Part shown: piece after piece, positions 45,976 to 56,049 of the stretch
Position numbering within the stretch: the first letter of the stretch is position 1
How the letters are laid out: the number at the start of each line of letters is the position of its first letter
DNA from: Fen-1254 sp963778945
Lineage (GTDB): Bacteria > Bacteroidota > Ignavibacteria > UBA10030
Reading direction: 5' to 3'
Length of the DNA stretch: 64,000 bases
Assembly (NCBI GenBank): GCA_963778945.1
Contig: CAVZWL010000025.1
Location: forward strand, 52,518-116,517
Made by a program: the position numbers and the translations under genes
Notes under the pieces: generated by a model
Database searches by the model: none
What the model was told of the DNA's origin: nothing
The model's input: the letters and a program-made list of their open reading frames with translations, nothing else

Positions 45976-48289
45976 ATGAAAACAATCGTCGTCTTTTTAT
46001 CATTATCGATTTTCACAACCTGCCTTGCTCAGCATCCCCTCTATAAAAACCCTTCAATTCCGATTGAGACAAGAATCAACGATCTTCTGCAGCGCATGAC
46101 GCTGGAGGAACAGGCAGCCCAGCTCTATGGCATGTTTTCCCGGGACACTCTTGCATTCGACGAGAACGGAAATTTTATCGGAACCAGGGATACTGCCATG
46201 CTCAATCACGGTATTGGAAGCTACGCTTCATGGGGGTTCTGGCGGAATCATTCCATACGCCGTCAGGCACAGTGCATCAACGGCATTCAGCGATACATGA
46301 TCGAAAAAACCCGTCTCGGTATTCCCATATTCACTTTCGGAGAATCGCTCCATGGATTTATGGCGGACAGCGCCACTTCATTTCCGCAGGCCATTGCGCT
46401 TGGATGCACATGGGATACAGCACTCATCGAACAGGTTTTTACCGCCTCAGCGCTTGAAGCGAGTTCGCGCGGAACCCGGCAGGTTCTATCGCCGGTCGTC
46501 GATTTAGCCCGTGATCCGCGATGGGGACGCACGGAAGAATGTTACGGCGAGGATCCTTATTTAGTATCGCGGCTCGGCATGGCCGCAGTCTACGGCTTCC
46601 AGGGACGCGATTCGCTCATCGGCAATCATCATGTTGCCGCTACGATGAAACATTTTGCAGGTCACGGGCAGCCTGAAGGCGGACGCAATATTGCTCCTGT
46701 GAATTATTCCGAACGGGAATTCCGCGAGAATCATCTTTATCCTTTCGAGATGGCCGTCACAAGAGCGCACACACGATCAATTATGGCATCATACAATGAA
46801 TGGGATGGAATTCCAAACCATGTAAATCACAAGCTCCTGACCGAAATTTTGCGGACCGAGTGGGGATTTGACGGATTCGTTATGAGCGACGGCGGCGGTA
46901 TGAATGTGACATATCGTGTACACAATGCAGCAGCAGATTCAATAGAATCCGGAATTCTTTCTATCAACGCAGGAATAGATTATGAACTCGGAAACGGGAG
47001 TTGTTTCGGGTCGCTTGCCGAGCAAGTGAAACAGGGAAAGCTCTCTGCATCGGTTATACGCCATGCTGCAGCCGATGTGCTGCGGGTTAAATTTGAATGC
47101 GGCTTGTTTGAACATCCCTACGCCGATATCGATTTGTTGGAACGTGTGACACAATCCAAAGAACACAAAGCTCTCGCCCTTAAGGCGGCATACGAAGCAA
47201 TGGTTCTGCTGAAAAATGAGAACAAGACGCTTCCTTTTGATTCCCTAAAAATTAAAACTCTTGCCGTCATCGGACCCAATGCCGCAGACATTCATCTGGG
47301 CGGCTACTCGGCAGTTCCCATGCATGGTGTAAGCGTCCTGGAGGGGACTCCGCGAATTCGCAGGAAATAAATTCCGTGTGCTCTATGCTGAAGGGTGCAA
47401 ATTGACTTTGAATAAAGCAGTCAACTGGCAGGTGAATGAAAATCCTATTCCGAGCAATCCGGAAGACGATAGAAAACTCATAGCGGAAGCAGTGAAAACA
47501 GCAAAGCAATCCGATGCAATTGTTCTCGTATTAGGCGAAAACGAATTGATCTGCCGTGAAGCATGGAGTGAGAAACATCTGGGAGACCGTGATGATTTGG
47601 ATCTGGCCGGCCTACAAAATGAACTTGCGGATGCGATTCTTCAACTCGGTAAACCGACCGTGGTACTGCTCTTCAACGGACGGCCGCTGACGATCAATGA
47701 AGTAAGCAAAAAAGCGCCTGCAATCGTCGAATGCTGGTATCTCGGCCAGGAAACCGGACTTGCAATTGTGGATGCGATTTTTGGTAAAGTAAATCCTTCC
47801 GGCAAGCTTACCGTTACGATTCCGCGCTCCGTCGGTCAATTGCCCTGCTATTACGACCATAAACCTTCCCGCTACCGGGAGTATGTCCTGAGCGACTCTT
47901 CCCCTCTTTATCCTTTCGGTTTTGGACTGAGTTATACTACATTTGAGTATTCCCATCTGCAGATTTCTCCAAAAAATATCGCAACAAATGAGACTGCAGA
48001 CATTACCCTTGAGGTAAGCAATACCGGATCGATGAAAGGTGATGAAATTGTACAGCTTTACATTCACGCTCTTATCAGCCTTCCAACCCGTCCCGTGAAG
48101 GAACTTAAAGATTTTGTGCGTGTTACACTCAATCCTGGCGAAACGAAAACGGTGCATTTTAAACTGACTCCCGATAAACTCGCAGCCATCGGCATGGAGA
48201 TGAAACGAAGCGTCCCGGCCGGCGCTTATGAAATTCTTGCCGGAAAAAGTTCCGTCGAAGTTTTATGCGATACTTTAATTGTCAGGTGA
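45976..48289 (+). CDS. Exported GH3 beta-glycosidase (beta-xylosidase/beta-glucosidase type), one frame break
   Basis: Reconstructed length is about 770 residues. It has a signal peptide (MKTIVVFLSLSIFTTCLAQ), a GH3 N-terminal barrel and C-terminal sandwich, and a fibronectin III-like domain at the end (TADITLEVSNTGSMKGDEIV). Catalytic and substrate marks: SPVVDLARDPRWGRTEECYG, KHFAGHGQPEGG at 225-236, and nucleophile Asp305 in GFVMSDGGG. After the break near 47352 it continues VLYAEGCKLTLNKAV and GLSYTTFEYSHLQI. One extra G (GAGGGGACTCC for GAGGGACTCC) explains the break. It would trim xylo- or gluco-oligosaccharides in the periplasm. It is the first gene of the plus-strand locus and precedes GH51 by 48 bases. 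Confidence 0.9.
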
Positions 48290-48336
48290 CCGAATTGTAA
48301 GGTATTATCCTCATCATTTATAGAAGCACAAAACTC

Positions 48337-50320
48337 ATGAAAAAACTCATTGCACTCATCTTCGCTTTTCTTACTCTTCCATTACACGCACAAATTCAGA
48401 CCGATTCTATAGTTATCGATGCTTCGAATCTTCGGACTAAAATCAATAAGAATATTTACGGTCAGTTCTCGGAACATCTGGGGAACTGCATCTACGGCGG
48501 TATTTGGGTCGGCGAAAATTCCAAAATTCCCAATACGAACGGCATACGGAAAGATGTGGTCGAAGCTTTGAAGCAAATCAGAGTCCCCGTTCTGCGATGG
48601 CCGGGCGGCTGCTTTGCAGATGAATATCACTGGAAAGACGGAATCGGTCCCCGCGGAAACCGGCCTGCAATGGTTAACACTAACTGGGGCGGTGTAACGG
48701 AAGATAATAGCTTTGGCACGCATGAATTTTTGGAGTTCTGCCGGCAGGTCGGATGCGAACCTTACTTTACCGGAAATGTCGGCAGCGGAACAGTTCAGGA
48801 GCTTTCGCAATGGGTTGAATACGTCAACTCGGATAATGTCAGTCCCATGACGGATCTCAGGAAAAAAAACGGCCGCGATAGTTCGTGGGGAGTAAAATAC
48901 TGGGGAATTGGAAATGAAAGCTGGGGCTGCGGCGGCAATATGAGACCGGAATTCTATGCCGATCAGGCAAAGCGGTACGGAACATACATGCGCGATTATG
49001 GCACGCATAAAGTTTTTAAAATCGCATGCGGCCCTTCCGATGACGACTACGCCTGGACCGAAACGATTATGAAAAATGCTGCTGATAATATCAATGGATT
49101 GTCTCTGCATCATTACTCTTTTAATGATGGAAGGACAGCGGCAGATTTTGACGAATCGGGATGGTTCGATGTTTTGAAGAAATCGCTGAAGTTAGAAGAA
49201 TTAATATCAAGGCACAGCGCGATTATGGATACATACGATCCGCAGAAACGGATTGCGCTCATTGTGGATGAATGGGGAACCTGGCATGGAGTGGAACCCG
49301 GAACAAATCCGGGATTCCTTTTTCAACAGAATACGCTGCGCGATGCATTGACCGCAGCAAGCAGTTTGAATATCTTCAATAATCACTGCGAGCGTGTAAA
49401 AATGGCCAATATAGCTCAAATGATCAATGTATTGCAGGCCATGATACTCACCAAGGATGAGAAGATTGTTTTGACTCCTACATACCATGTCTTCGACATG
49501 TTTAAAGTGCATCAGAATGCGCTTTGGGTTAAAACGACCGTCAAGGCTCAGGATTATTTTTTTGGAAAAGATCATATTCCTGCCGTCAATTCGTCCGCTT
49601 CCATCGACGACCAGGGGAAGCTCCATATAACATTGTGCAATATCGATCCAAAATCCCGGCAGCGGATCTTTTGCAAGTTCATCAAGTATTCCGCAACCGC
49701 AGTTTCAGGAAAGATCCTGACTGCAAAAGAGATGAATGCGCACAACACGTTCGATGCACCGACTGCCGTTTATCCATCGGATTTTTCCGGAGCGACACTT
49801 GCAGCCTCTGGTCTGGAAGTCATGATGCCTCCTATGTCTGTAGTCGGTACTGGAACTTGAGGGAACGTTCGTATTATCGCCGTCCTTACATATTGAAACT
49901 TCATCTCCGGGAATCCGTTATAACTATTATGAAGGCACATGGGAACATATTCCGGACTTTGATTCCCTGACCGTGCAGCGGTCGGATATCATCGGCCAAT
50001 TTGCTATCCCTGAAAAAAATTCCGGCGAGGATTTTGCAGTGCTGTACAGCGGATATATAAAAATTCCAGCAGACGGCCTTTATACATTCTACGCCAATTC
50101 AGACGACGGTGCAATTTTATTAATTGACAATGCCATTGTCGTGGACAACGACGGGCAGCATGCTCCGAAGGAAGAATCCGGCACAATAATGTTAAAATCC
50201 GGTTTCCATAAAATTCAGGTCAGGTTCTTTCAGGCATCCGGAGGAAAAGTTTTGGATATAAGTTTTAATGGACCGGGATTTGTCAAACAAATCATTCCAT
50301 CCCGCATGTTGTGCCATTGA
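48337..50320 (+). CDS. Exported GH51 alpha-L-arabinofuranosidase with C-terminal PA14-like domain (one frame break)
   Basis: The protein has a signal peptide (MKKLIALIFAFLTLPLHAQ) and the complete GH51 fold in 507 residues. Family marks: IYGQFSEHLGNCIYGGIWVG, VLRWPGGCFADEYHWKDG, acid/base Glu194 in GIGNESWGCGG, and nucleophile Glu312 in VDEWGTWHG. The first frame stops at 49860. One base removed there (GTCGGTACTGG to GTCGTACTGG) restores VVLELEG and continues for about 150 codons through a PA14/DUF-type beta domain (SGYIKIPADGLYTFYANSDD; GFHKIQVRFFQASGG) to 50320. GH51 enzymes release arabinofuranose from arabinoxylan and arabinan. The added domain probably binds carbohydrate. It is the second gene of the locus. 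Confidence 0.9.
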
Positions 50321-50370
50321 GGAAAAATGTTACTACTCAGCGTGATAATGAAAGATCATAAATCCCCCTC

Positions 50371-50470
50371 ACTTAAGAAAGAAGTCTCCCCCTTTTGTTC
50401 AAAAGGGGGATAAAGGGGGATTGAAAAACGAGCGAAAAATAAATGTTTCAGAATAAGCTGAGTAGTTACG
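50371..50470. repeat. Dispersed intergenic repeat of about 100 bp, copy 1
   Basis: AAATCCCCCTCACTTAAG, then CTCCCCCTTTTGTTCAAAAG and GGGGATAAAGGGGGATTG, and a tail ending GCTGAGTAGTTACG. The CCCCCTTTTG..CAAAAGGGGG core is a palindrome. A second copy lies at 62086-62192. Both sit just upstream of glycoside hydrolase genes. Confidence 0.85.
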
Positions 50471-50495
50471 GAAAAATAATATATTTCAAAATACA

Positions 50496-50524
50496 TTGAC
50501 AGAGTTACAAAACAATAAAATAAA
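50496..50524 (+). promoter_or_regulatory. Possible sigma-70-like promoter of the GH2 gene
   Basis: TTGACA at 50496-50501 is followed after 17 bases by AATAAA at 50519-50524. This is a good -35 with a weak -10, placing transcription about 25 bases before the ATG at 50557. Confidence 0.35.
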
Positions 50525-50556
50525 AGTTTCAATCTTTTTATAAAGGGATACTTACT

Positions 50557-53004
50557 ATGAATACATTTTCATTCAAGAAGCTCATACTGAGCATTTGTTG
50601 TATCACTCTCATCCTGCCTCTTTCAATTTCTTCAGCGGGTTCGTCAGGCGGAACCAGAAAGACGGAAAATTTCGATAAATGCTGGAAGTTCAATCTGGGA
50701 GACGTGACTGATGCGCAGATGCCCGGTTTTAATGATTCCCTATGGCGGGTTCTTGACTTGCCGCACGATTGGAGTATCGAGGGAAAATTCAGCAAAGATA
50801 ATCCTGCCACTCCGGGCGGCGGAGCGCTGCCGGGCGGTATCGGCTGGTATCGGAAGAGCTTTACACTTCCCGTCGCGGAGAAAGGACGATTGGTTTTTAT
50901 CGATTTCGACGGCGTATACAAAAACAGCGAAGTGTGGATCAACGGCCACTCGCTGGGAATGCGCCCGTATGGTTACAGTTCTTTTCGCTATGAATTAACC
51001 CCGTACTTGAAATATGGAAAAGAAAAAAACGTTCTGGCAGTTAAAGTAGACAACTCCAAACAGCCTAATTCCCGCTGGTATTCCGGCTCCGGCATCTATC
51101 GGAATGTCTGGCTTGTAACAACAGAGAAGATCCATGTGGATCATTGGGGAACATACGTGACGACACCGGAAGTGTCCGAACAATCTGCGAAAGTGAATAT
51201 TCAAACAAAGATCCGGAATTCATCTCTGGTAGATCAAGCAATCACATTAAAGACTGCGATCATAGATGCAAAAGGAAAAACAATCACTGCAGTTGAAACA
51301 AAAAATAAACTCATGAAAGCATCTGCCGGAAATATTGAGCAGCAGCTTACCGTTTCCAATCCTCTTTTATGGTCTCCTGAAAATCCATATCTCTATAAAG
51401 TGATCACGAGCATTATCGCAGACGGAAACGAACAGGATAACTACGAAACGAAACTGGGAATTCGCTCGTTTGTTTTTGATACTGCAAAAGGACTTCTGCT
51501 CAATGGAAAGCATGTAAAGATTAACGGTGTCTGCAATCATCACGACCTCGGTGTTCTGGGCGCTGCCATCAACCATCGCGCTTTAGAACGTCAATTGGAA
51601 ATTTTAAAGGCGATGGGTGCGAACGGTATACGGACATCGCATAATCCGCCGGCGCCCGAACTTCTCGAGCTTTGCGACCGCATGGGCTTTATGGTCATGG
51701 ATGAAGCATTTGATATGTGGAAGAAAGGAAAAACGCAATTCGACTATTCTTTAGATTGGGACAAATGGCACCAGCGTGATATTCAGGATATGGTTCTGCG
51801 GGACAGAAACCATCCCAGTGTCTTTCTCTGGAGTATCGGCAATGAAGTCGCAGAGCAGTGGGACACAACAGACCACAGCGGAACCGTCATTGCTAAAGAA
51901 CTGGTTTCATTCATTAAAAATCTCGACCTCACACGTCCCGTCACAGCCAATTGCAATTCCATCGATTCATTGAATCCCGTTCTGCGTGCCGACACGCTTG
52001 ATATTATCGGGTACAGCTATCATCAGGACGACTATGCTCAATTCCGGCAAACACATCCCGGTAAAAGACTTATCGGCTCAGAGACGGTTTCTTCATTGAA
52101 TTCGCGCGGCAGTTACGATATGCCCTCCGACAGTATCCGCCGCTGGCCGGCCCGCTGGGATATTCCCTTGAAAGATGCAAACGCGGATTTGAGCTGCTCT
52201 TCATACGACAACTGCAGCGCACCATGGGGATCGACTCATGAAGAGACCTGGAAGCTGATGAAAAAATTCGATTTCATTTCCGGTCAGTTCATCTGGACGG
52301 GTTTCGATTATCTCGGCGAGCCTACTCCCTATCCGTGGCCTGCACGAAGCTCATATTTCGGCATAGTGGATTTGGCCGGTTTCCCGAAAGATCCATATTA
52401 TCTGTATCAAAGTGAATGGACCAATAAACCTGTGTTGCATATTTTCCCTCACTGGAATTGGAAGCAGGGTCAAACAATCGACGTATGGGCTTATACGAAC
52501 TGTGATGAGGTGGAACTTTTCCTGAACGGGCAATCCTTAGGAACCAGGAAAAAGATCGGCGACGCAATTCATCTTGCCTGGCGGCTTACGTACACACCCG
52601 GAACACTCAAAGCAATCGGACGCATCGGCGGCAAAAAAGTGCTCACTCAGGAAATGAAAACAGCCGGAGCGCCTGCAAAAATTGTACTTCAGGCAGATAG
52701 AAAGAAAATAACTGCCGACGGAAAAGATCTCTCATTTGTCACGGTTAAAATTGTCGACAGCCGGGGAACTCCGGTGCCCCATGCAGACAATCTGATTCAC
52801 TTCAAGATCGCGGGTGAAGGGCGCATTGCTGGCGTAGATAACGGCAGTCAAACAAGCGATGAGTCGTTCAAAACAGACCAAAGAAAAGCATTCAACGGAT
52901 TATGTCTTGCAGTGATCCAGTCCACAGAAAAAGCCGGCAAGATCACTTTAGAAGCGGCTTCAGACGGCCTTGGAGAAGAGACAATAATTATAAACTCAAA
53001 GTAA
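50557..53004 (+). CDS. Exported GH2 beta-galactosidase
   Basis: This is an intact 815-residue enzyme with a signal peptide (residues 1-27). GH2 order: sugar-binding domain (LPHDWSIEGKFSKDNPATPG, GIGWYRKSFTLP, EVWINGHSLGMRPYGYSSFR), Ig-like domain, TIM barrel. Glu430 in SIGNEVAEQ is the acid/base and Glu509 in LIGSETVSS the likely nucleophile. RTSHNPPAPELLELCDRMGF and VMDEAFDMW are typical of bacterial beta-galactosidases of this branch. The C-terminal part has DUF4982-like (AYTNCDEVELFLNGQSLG) and Big_1/GH2_C5-like (ADGKDLSFVTVKIVDSRGTP) domains. It would remove galactose from hemicellulose side chains such as xyloglucan or arabinogalactan. A repeat and a promoter-like site lie just upstream. 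Confidence 0.92.
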   Translation: MNTFSFKKLILSICCITLILPLSISSAGSSGGTRKTENFDKCWKFNLGDVTDAQMPGFNDSLWRVLDLPHDWSIEGKFSKDNPATPGGGALPGGIGWYRKSFTLPVAEKGRLVFIDFDGVYKNSEVWINGHSLGMRPYGYSSFRYELTPYLKYGKEKNVLAVKVDNSKQPNSRWYSGSGIYRNVWLVTTEKIHVDHWGTYVTTPEVSEQSAKVNIQTKIRNSSLVDQAITLKTAIIDAKGKTITAVETKNKLMKASAGNIEQQLTVSNPLLWSPENPYLYKVITSIIADGNEQDNYETKLGIRSFVFDTAKGLLLNGKHVKINGVCNHHDLGVLGAAINHRALERQLEILKAMGANGIRTSHNPPAPELLELCDRMGFMVMDEAFDMWKKGKTQFDYSLDWDKWHQRDIQDMVLRDRNHPSVFLWSIGNEVAEQWDTTDHSGTVIAKELVSFIKNLDLTRPVTANCNSIDSLNPVLRADTLDIIGYSYHQDDYAQFRQTHPGKRLIGSETVSSLNSRGSYDMPSDSIRRWPARWDIPLKDANADLSCSSYDNCSAPWGSTHEETWKLMKKFDFISGQFIWTGFDYLGEPTPYPWPARSSYFGIVDLAGFPKDPYYLYQSEWTNKPVLHIFPHWNWKQGQTIDVWAYTNCDEVELFLNGQSLGTRKKIGDAIHLAWRLTYTPGTLKAIGRIGGKKVLTQEMKTAGAPAKIVLQADRKKITADGKDLSFVTVKIVDSRGTPVPHADNLIHFKIAGEGRIAGVDNGSQTSDESFKTDQRKAFNGLCLAVIQSTEKAGKITLEAASDGLGEETIIINSK

Positions 53005-53068
53005 AGATATCCGCGGGATACAATTATATCGATAGAGGCCGGCCGGCTGAAATTGCAAAAACGGCAGC

Positions 53069-53104
53069 AGCCGAGGAATTCGGTGTTATCTGAATTCCTC
53101 GGCT
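53069..53104 (+). repeat. Perfect 13-bp hairpin after the GH2 gene
   Basis: AGCCGAGGAATTC (53069-53081) pairs perfectly with GAATTCCTCGGCT (53092-53104) around GGTGTTATCT. No T run follows, so it is either an atypical terminator or an mRNA-end stabilising hairpin. Confidence 0.75.
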
Positions 53105-53225
53105 CTACTATTGCATGCTTGTATTTTGAGTATCTTGAGGCGTCTTCTCTTCGAATCAAAAATTCTATTATCGCACCGCCTCAACAATGCTTTTAAATTC
53201 GTTTCCAAAGTCTTATGTTTATTTC

Positions 53226-53254
53226 TTGACTTCTATCCTATTTTGGGCTAAATT
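53226..53254 (+). promoter_or_regulatory. Possible promoter of the lacI-type gene
   Basis: TTGACT at 53226-53231 and TAAATT at 53249-53254 are separated by 17 bases, a sigma-70-like pair about 100 bases before the start codon. Confidence 0.35.
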
Positions 53255-53307
53255 GAAAAAATTGAAAATGAATTGAATTGTTTCAATCAATATGATTTTG
53301 ATAAAAA

Positions 53308-53325
53308 TTTAAGTTTTAACTTAAA
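53308..53325. promoter_or_regulatory. Palindromic putative operator before the lacI-type gene
   Basis: TTTAAGTT and AACTTAAA form a perfect 8+2+8 palindrome between the candidate promoter and the gene. LacI-family repressors bind palindromes of this size and often regulate themselves. The link to this protein is inference. Confidence 0.35.
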
Positions 53326-53353
53326 AGCCTCAAATCATAATTAAGGAACAATA

Positions 53354-54430
53354 TTGCAAAAAGTAACAATTGGTGATGTTGCAGGGCACGCCCGCGTTTC
53401 AATCGGAACGGTTTCAGCCGTACTCAATAACAAAAAAACCGTCAAGCCGGAGACAAGAAAAGCTGTTCTGGATGCAATAAAAGAATTGAATTATCGCCCT
53501 CATGGAAGTGCGCGAAATTTAAAAGCCGCAGAATCCTCTTTCGACAGTATCGGTCTACTCATCCGCGAGCTGGACAATCCATTTTATACGGCGATTGCTT
53601 TGGGAGTGATGGAATACGCCAGAAGCAAAGGCTATTTAGTCAGTATTGCCAGTTCAGAGGGCAATCATGAATCCGAAGAAAAGATCATACAGAGTTTCTC
53701 CGGCAAAGATATTAAAGGAGCCATCATTGCGCCGGTCCTGGAAGGAACAAGCGAGATCGAACACCTCTTTCGGTTAAGGATGATCAATTTCCCGTTTGTG
53801 CTCCTGGAAAATGTGAACGGTATCCAGGCCAATGTTGTAAGCATCGACAACATCAAAGCAATCAGAGAAGTAATGCAATATTTGATGGACAACGGTCATT
53901 CAAAAATCGTGCATTTTGCCGGACCAAAACACGCATCTCATACCTATGAAAGGATTGACGGCTTCCGCCGGGCGTACAGTGAAAGTCACTTTGCATTTAA
54001 CAGCGATATGATTATTCCGACCGGCGCCCATCTTGACGATGGTTATAAAAAATGTCTTGAATATTTTCATAACAGAAGTCTTCTTGATTATCCGACGGCG
54101 ATTGTTTGCTACAACGATCTTGTAGCTCTCGGTGTTATGGCGGCTTTAAGTGAAATGAATATTCAGGTGCCGGGCCAGATATCCGTCGTCGGTAATGACG
54201 ATATTCCGTTTTCAAGACATGTTCCGGTACAATTAACGACCGCCCGCGCTCCTATGTTTGAATTGGGAAAAAAAGCGACGGAAATTCTCATCAATAATAT
54301 TGAATCCTCCGCGCCATTGCCGATAGAAAAAATTGTTTTAGATGCGGAGTTGGTTATACGACAATCAACGAAAGCTTTGCAGCCCATCCATGCCGACAAG
54401 CTTCATGGAAAACTTCAGGCAATGAATTAG
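53354..54430 (+). CDS. LacI family transcriptional regulator
   Basis: This 358-residue regulator starts at a TTG codon at 53354, with AAGGAACAATA just upstream; no ATG gives a complete helix-turn-helix. The N terminus VTIGDVAGHARVSIGTVSAV followed by LNNKKTVKPETR is the LacI DNA-binding and hinge region. The periplasmic-binding-like ligand domain follows: IGLLIRELDNPFYTAIALGV, the VSIDN strand, VHFAGPKH, YNDLVALGVMAALSEMNI and VVGNDDIPFSRHVPVQLTT. It is immediately upstream of xylB-xylA-symporter on the same strand, so control of the xylose block by xylose or a derived sugar is likely. The family includes both repressors and activators. Confidence 0.93.
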   Translation: MQKVTIGDVAGHARVSIGTVSAVLNNKKTVKPETRKAVLDAIKELNYRPHGSARNLKAAESSFDSIGLLIRELDNPFYTAIALGVMEYARSKGYLVSIASSEGNHESEEKIIQSFSGKDIKGAIIAPVLEGTSEIEHLFRLRMINFPFVLLENVNGIQANVVSIDNIKAIREVMQYLMDNGHSKIVHFAGPKHASHTYERIDGFRRAYSESHFAFNSDMIIPTGAHLDDGYKKCLEYFHNRSLLDYPTAIVCYNDLVALGVMAALSEMNIQVPGQISVVGNDDIPFSRHVPVQLTTARAPMFELGKKATEILINNIESSAPLPIEKIVLDAELVIRQSTKALQPIHADKLHGKLQAMN

Positions 54431-54548
54431 ATTGTACATGTTGTGACGGAGAATATGGAAGGATGCGGCTTATTCTTTCAAGAAAATAAATAAGACATTG
54501 AAATGGCATTAAAGAAACTATTACGGAAACATTAACTTCTGGAACGCT

Positions 54549-56045
54549 ATGTATACACTCGGATACGATATCGGCAGTTCATCGATTAAAGCATCTCTGC
54601 TCAATTTAGAAACAGGAAAAGTTGAAGCCGATGCTTTCTCTCCCCGGAATGAAATGCCCATCACCGCCCTTCGCGCCGGCTGGGCCGAGCAAGATCCGAA
54701 CATGTGGTGGAAAAATCTTCAAATCGCTACATCAGAAGTTCTTGCATTGCCCGGCATTAAAAAAGACAGGATTCTCGCTATCGGCATTTCGTACCAAATG
54801 CACGGGCTCGTCGTCATCGATAAAAATAAACAACTCCTCCGCCCTTCTATTATATGGTGCGACAGCAGAGCCGTAGAAATCGGCCGAAAGGCTTTTTCCG
54901 ATATTGGCGCCGACCAATGTCTCCGTTCGCTTTTAAATTCACCCGGAAATTTTACCGCATCGAAACTGCGCTGGGTAAAAGAAAATGAGCCCGAACTATA
55001 TGCGAAAATTCATAGGTTTATGCTGCCGGGCGATTATATTGCCATGCGCTTAACAGGCGAAACAGCGACAACACTTTCCGGTCTTTCCGAGGGAATCCTT
55101 TGGGATTTCAGTTCCAATTCTATAGCTTCTTTTTTGCTTCAAGAGTACGGCATCAATGCCGATCTCATACCTCCGCTGACGCCGACCTTCGGAGAACAAG
55201 GCCGTCTCAACCGAACGGCATCTCAAGAACTTGGCTTGCCGGAAGGTATTCCTGTTACTTACCGGGCGGGAGATCAGCCCAATAATGCTCTTTCGTTAAA
55301 CGTCATGGAACCGGGGGAAATAGCAGCAACGGCTGGAACTTCCGGCGTCGTCTACGGCGTAAGCGATACGCTCAAATATGATCATGCCTCTCGTGTGAAT
55401 TCTTTTGCTCATGTAAATCATACTGCTGAGGCAAATCGCATCGGAGTTTTGCTCTGCATCAATGGAACAGGAATCGCGAACAGTTGGATCCGCCGCATAA
55501 CGGGTCAACAATCGATAGACTATGCTCGATTGAATGAACTCGCATCGACTGCTGCGGTTGGATCGGATGGAGCCGTCGTTCTGCCGTTCGGCAACGGTGC
55601 AGAACGTATGCTGGAGAACCGCAACATCGGCGCTCAAATTCTTCATTTGCAGTTCAACATGCATTCTCAAGCGCAGCTTGTCCGTGCCGTGCATGAAGGA
55701 ATTGCATGTGCATTCAACTATGGCATTGACATTATGCATGAGATAGATATAAAACCGGCAGTCATTCGCGCCGGTCTTGCCAATTTATTCCTCAGTCCGA
55801 TATTTACCGAGACATTGGCAGAGACTGCGGGTGTCAACATTGAATTGTACAGCACAGACGGTGCGCAAGGCGCCGCACGCGGTGCCGCGCTCGGTGTGAA
55901 ATATTTCACATCCCGGCAGGAAGCCTTCCATGGCCTGGAACGTCTTCGAACAATCGAACCTCATCCTGCCCGTTCGGCAGAGTACAAGGAATTGTATCAA
56001 AAATGGTCTTCTGCGTTGAATCAAATTCTTCAATTTAAAGGATAA
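54549..56045 (+). CDS. xylB: Xylulokinase
   Basis: This is an intact 498-residue FGGY-family kinase that phosphorylates D-xylulose to xylulose 5-phosphate. Marks: YTLGYDIGSSSIKASLLNLE at the N terminus (phosphate-binding loop), GISYQMHGLVVIDK (the QMHG motif typical of xylulokinases), IIWCDSRA, FMLPGDYIAMRLTG, and AGDQPNNALSLNVMEPGEIA followed by ATAGTSGVV. GAQGAARGAALGVKY lies near the C terminus. It begins about 118 bases after the LacI gene and ends 4 bases before the start of xylA, so both are surely in one transcript. Confidence 0.95.
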   Translation: MYTLGYDIGSSSIKASLLNLETGKVEADAFSPRNEMPITALRAGWAEQDPNMWWKNLQIATSEVLALPGIKKDRILAIGISYQMHGLVVIDKNKQLLRPSIIWCDSRAVEIGRKAFSDIGADQCLRSLLNSPGNFTASKLRWVKENEPELYAKIHRFMLPGDYIAMRLTGETATTLSGLSEGILWDFSSNSIASFLLQEYGINADLIPPLTPTFGEQGRLNRTASQELGLPEGIPVTYRAGDQPNNALSLNVMEPGEIAATAGTSGVVYGVSDTLKYDHASRVNSFAHVNHTAEANRIGVLLCINGTGIANSWIRRITGQQSIDYARLNELASTAAVGSDGAVVLPFGNGAERMLENRNIGAQILHLQFNMHSQAQLVRAVHEGIACAFNYGIDIMHEIDIKPAVIRAGLANLFLSPIFTETLAETAGVNIELYSTDGAQGAARGAALGVKYFTSRQEAFHGLERLRTIEPHPARSAEYKELYQKWSSALNQILQFKG

Positions 56046-56049
56046 AATT

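Noticed and set aside
48382..49113. 243-codon open frame antisense to the GH51 gene
   Set aside because: It mirrors a highly conserved enzyme on the opposite strand, has no ribosome binding site and no recognisable family.
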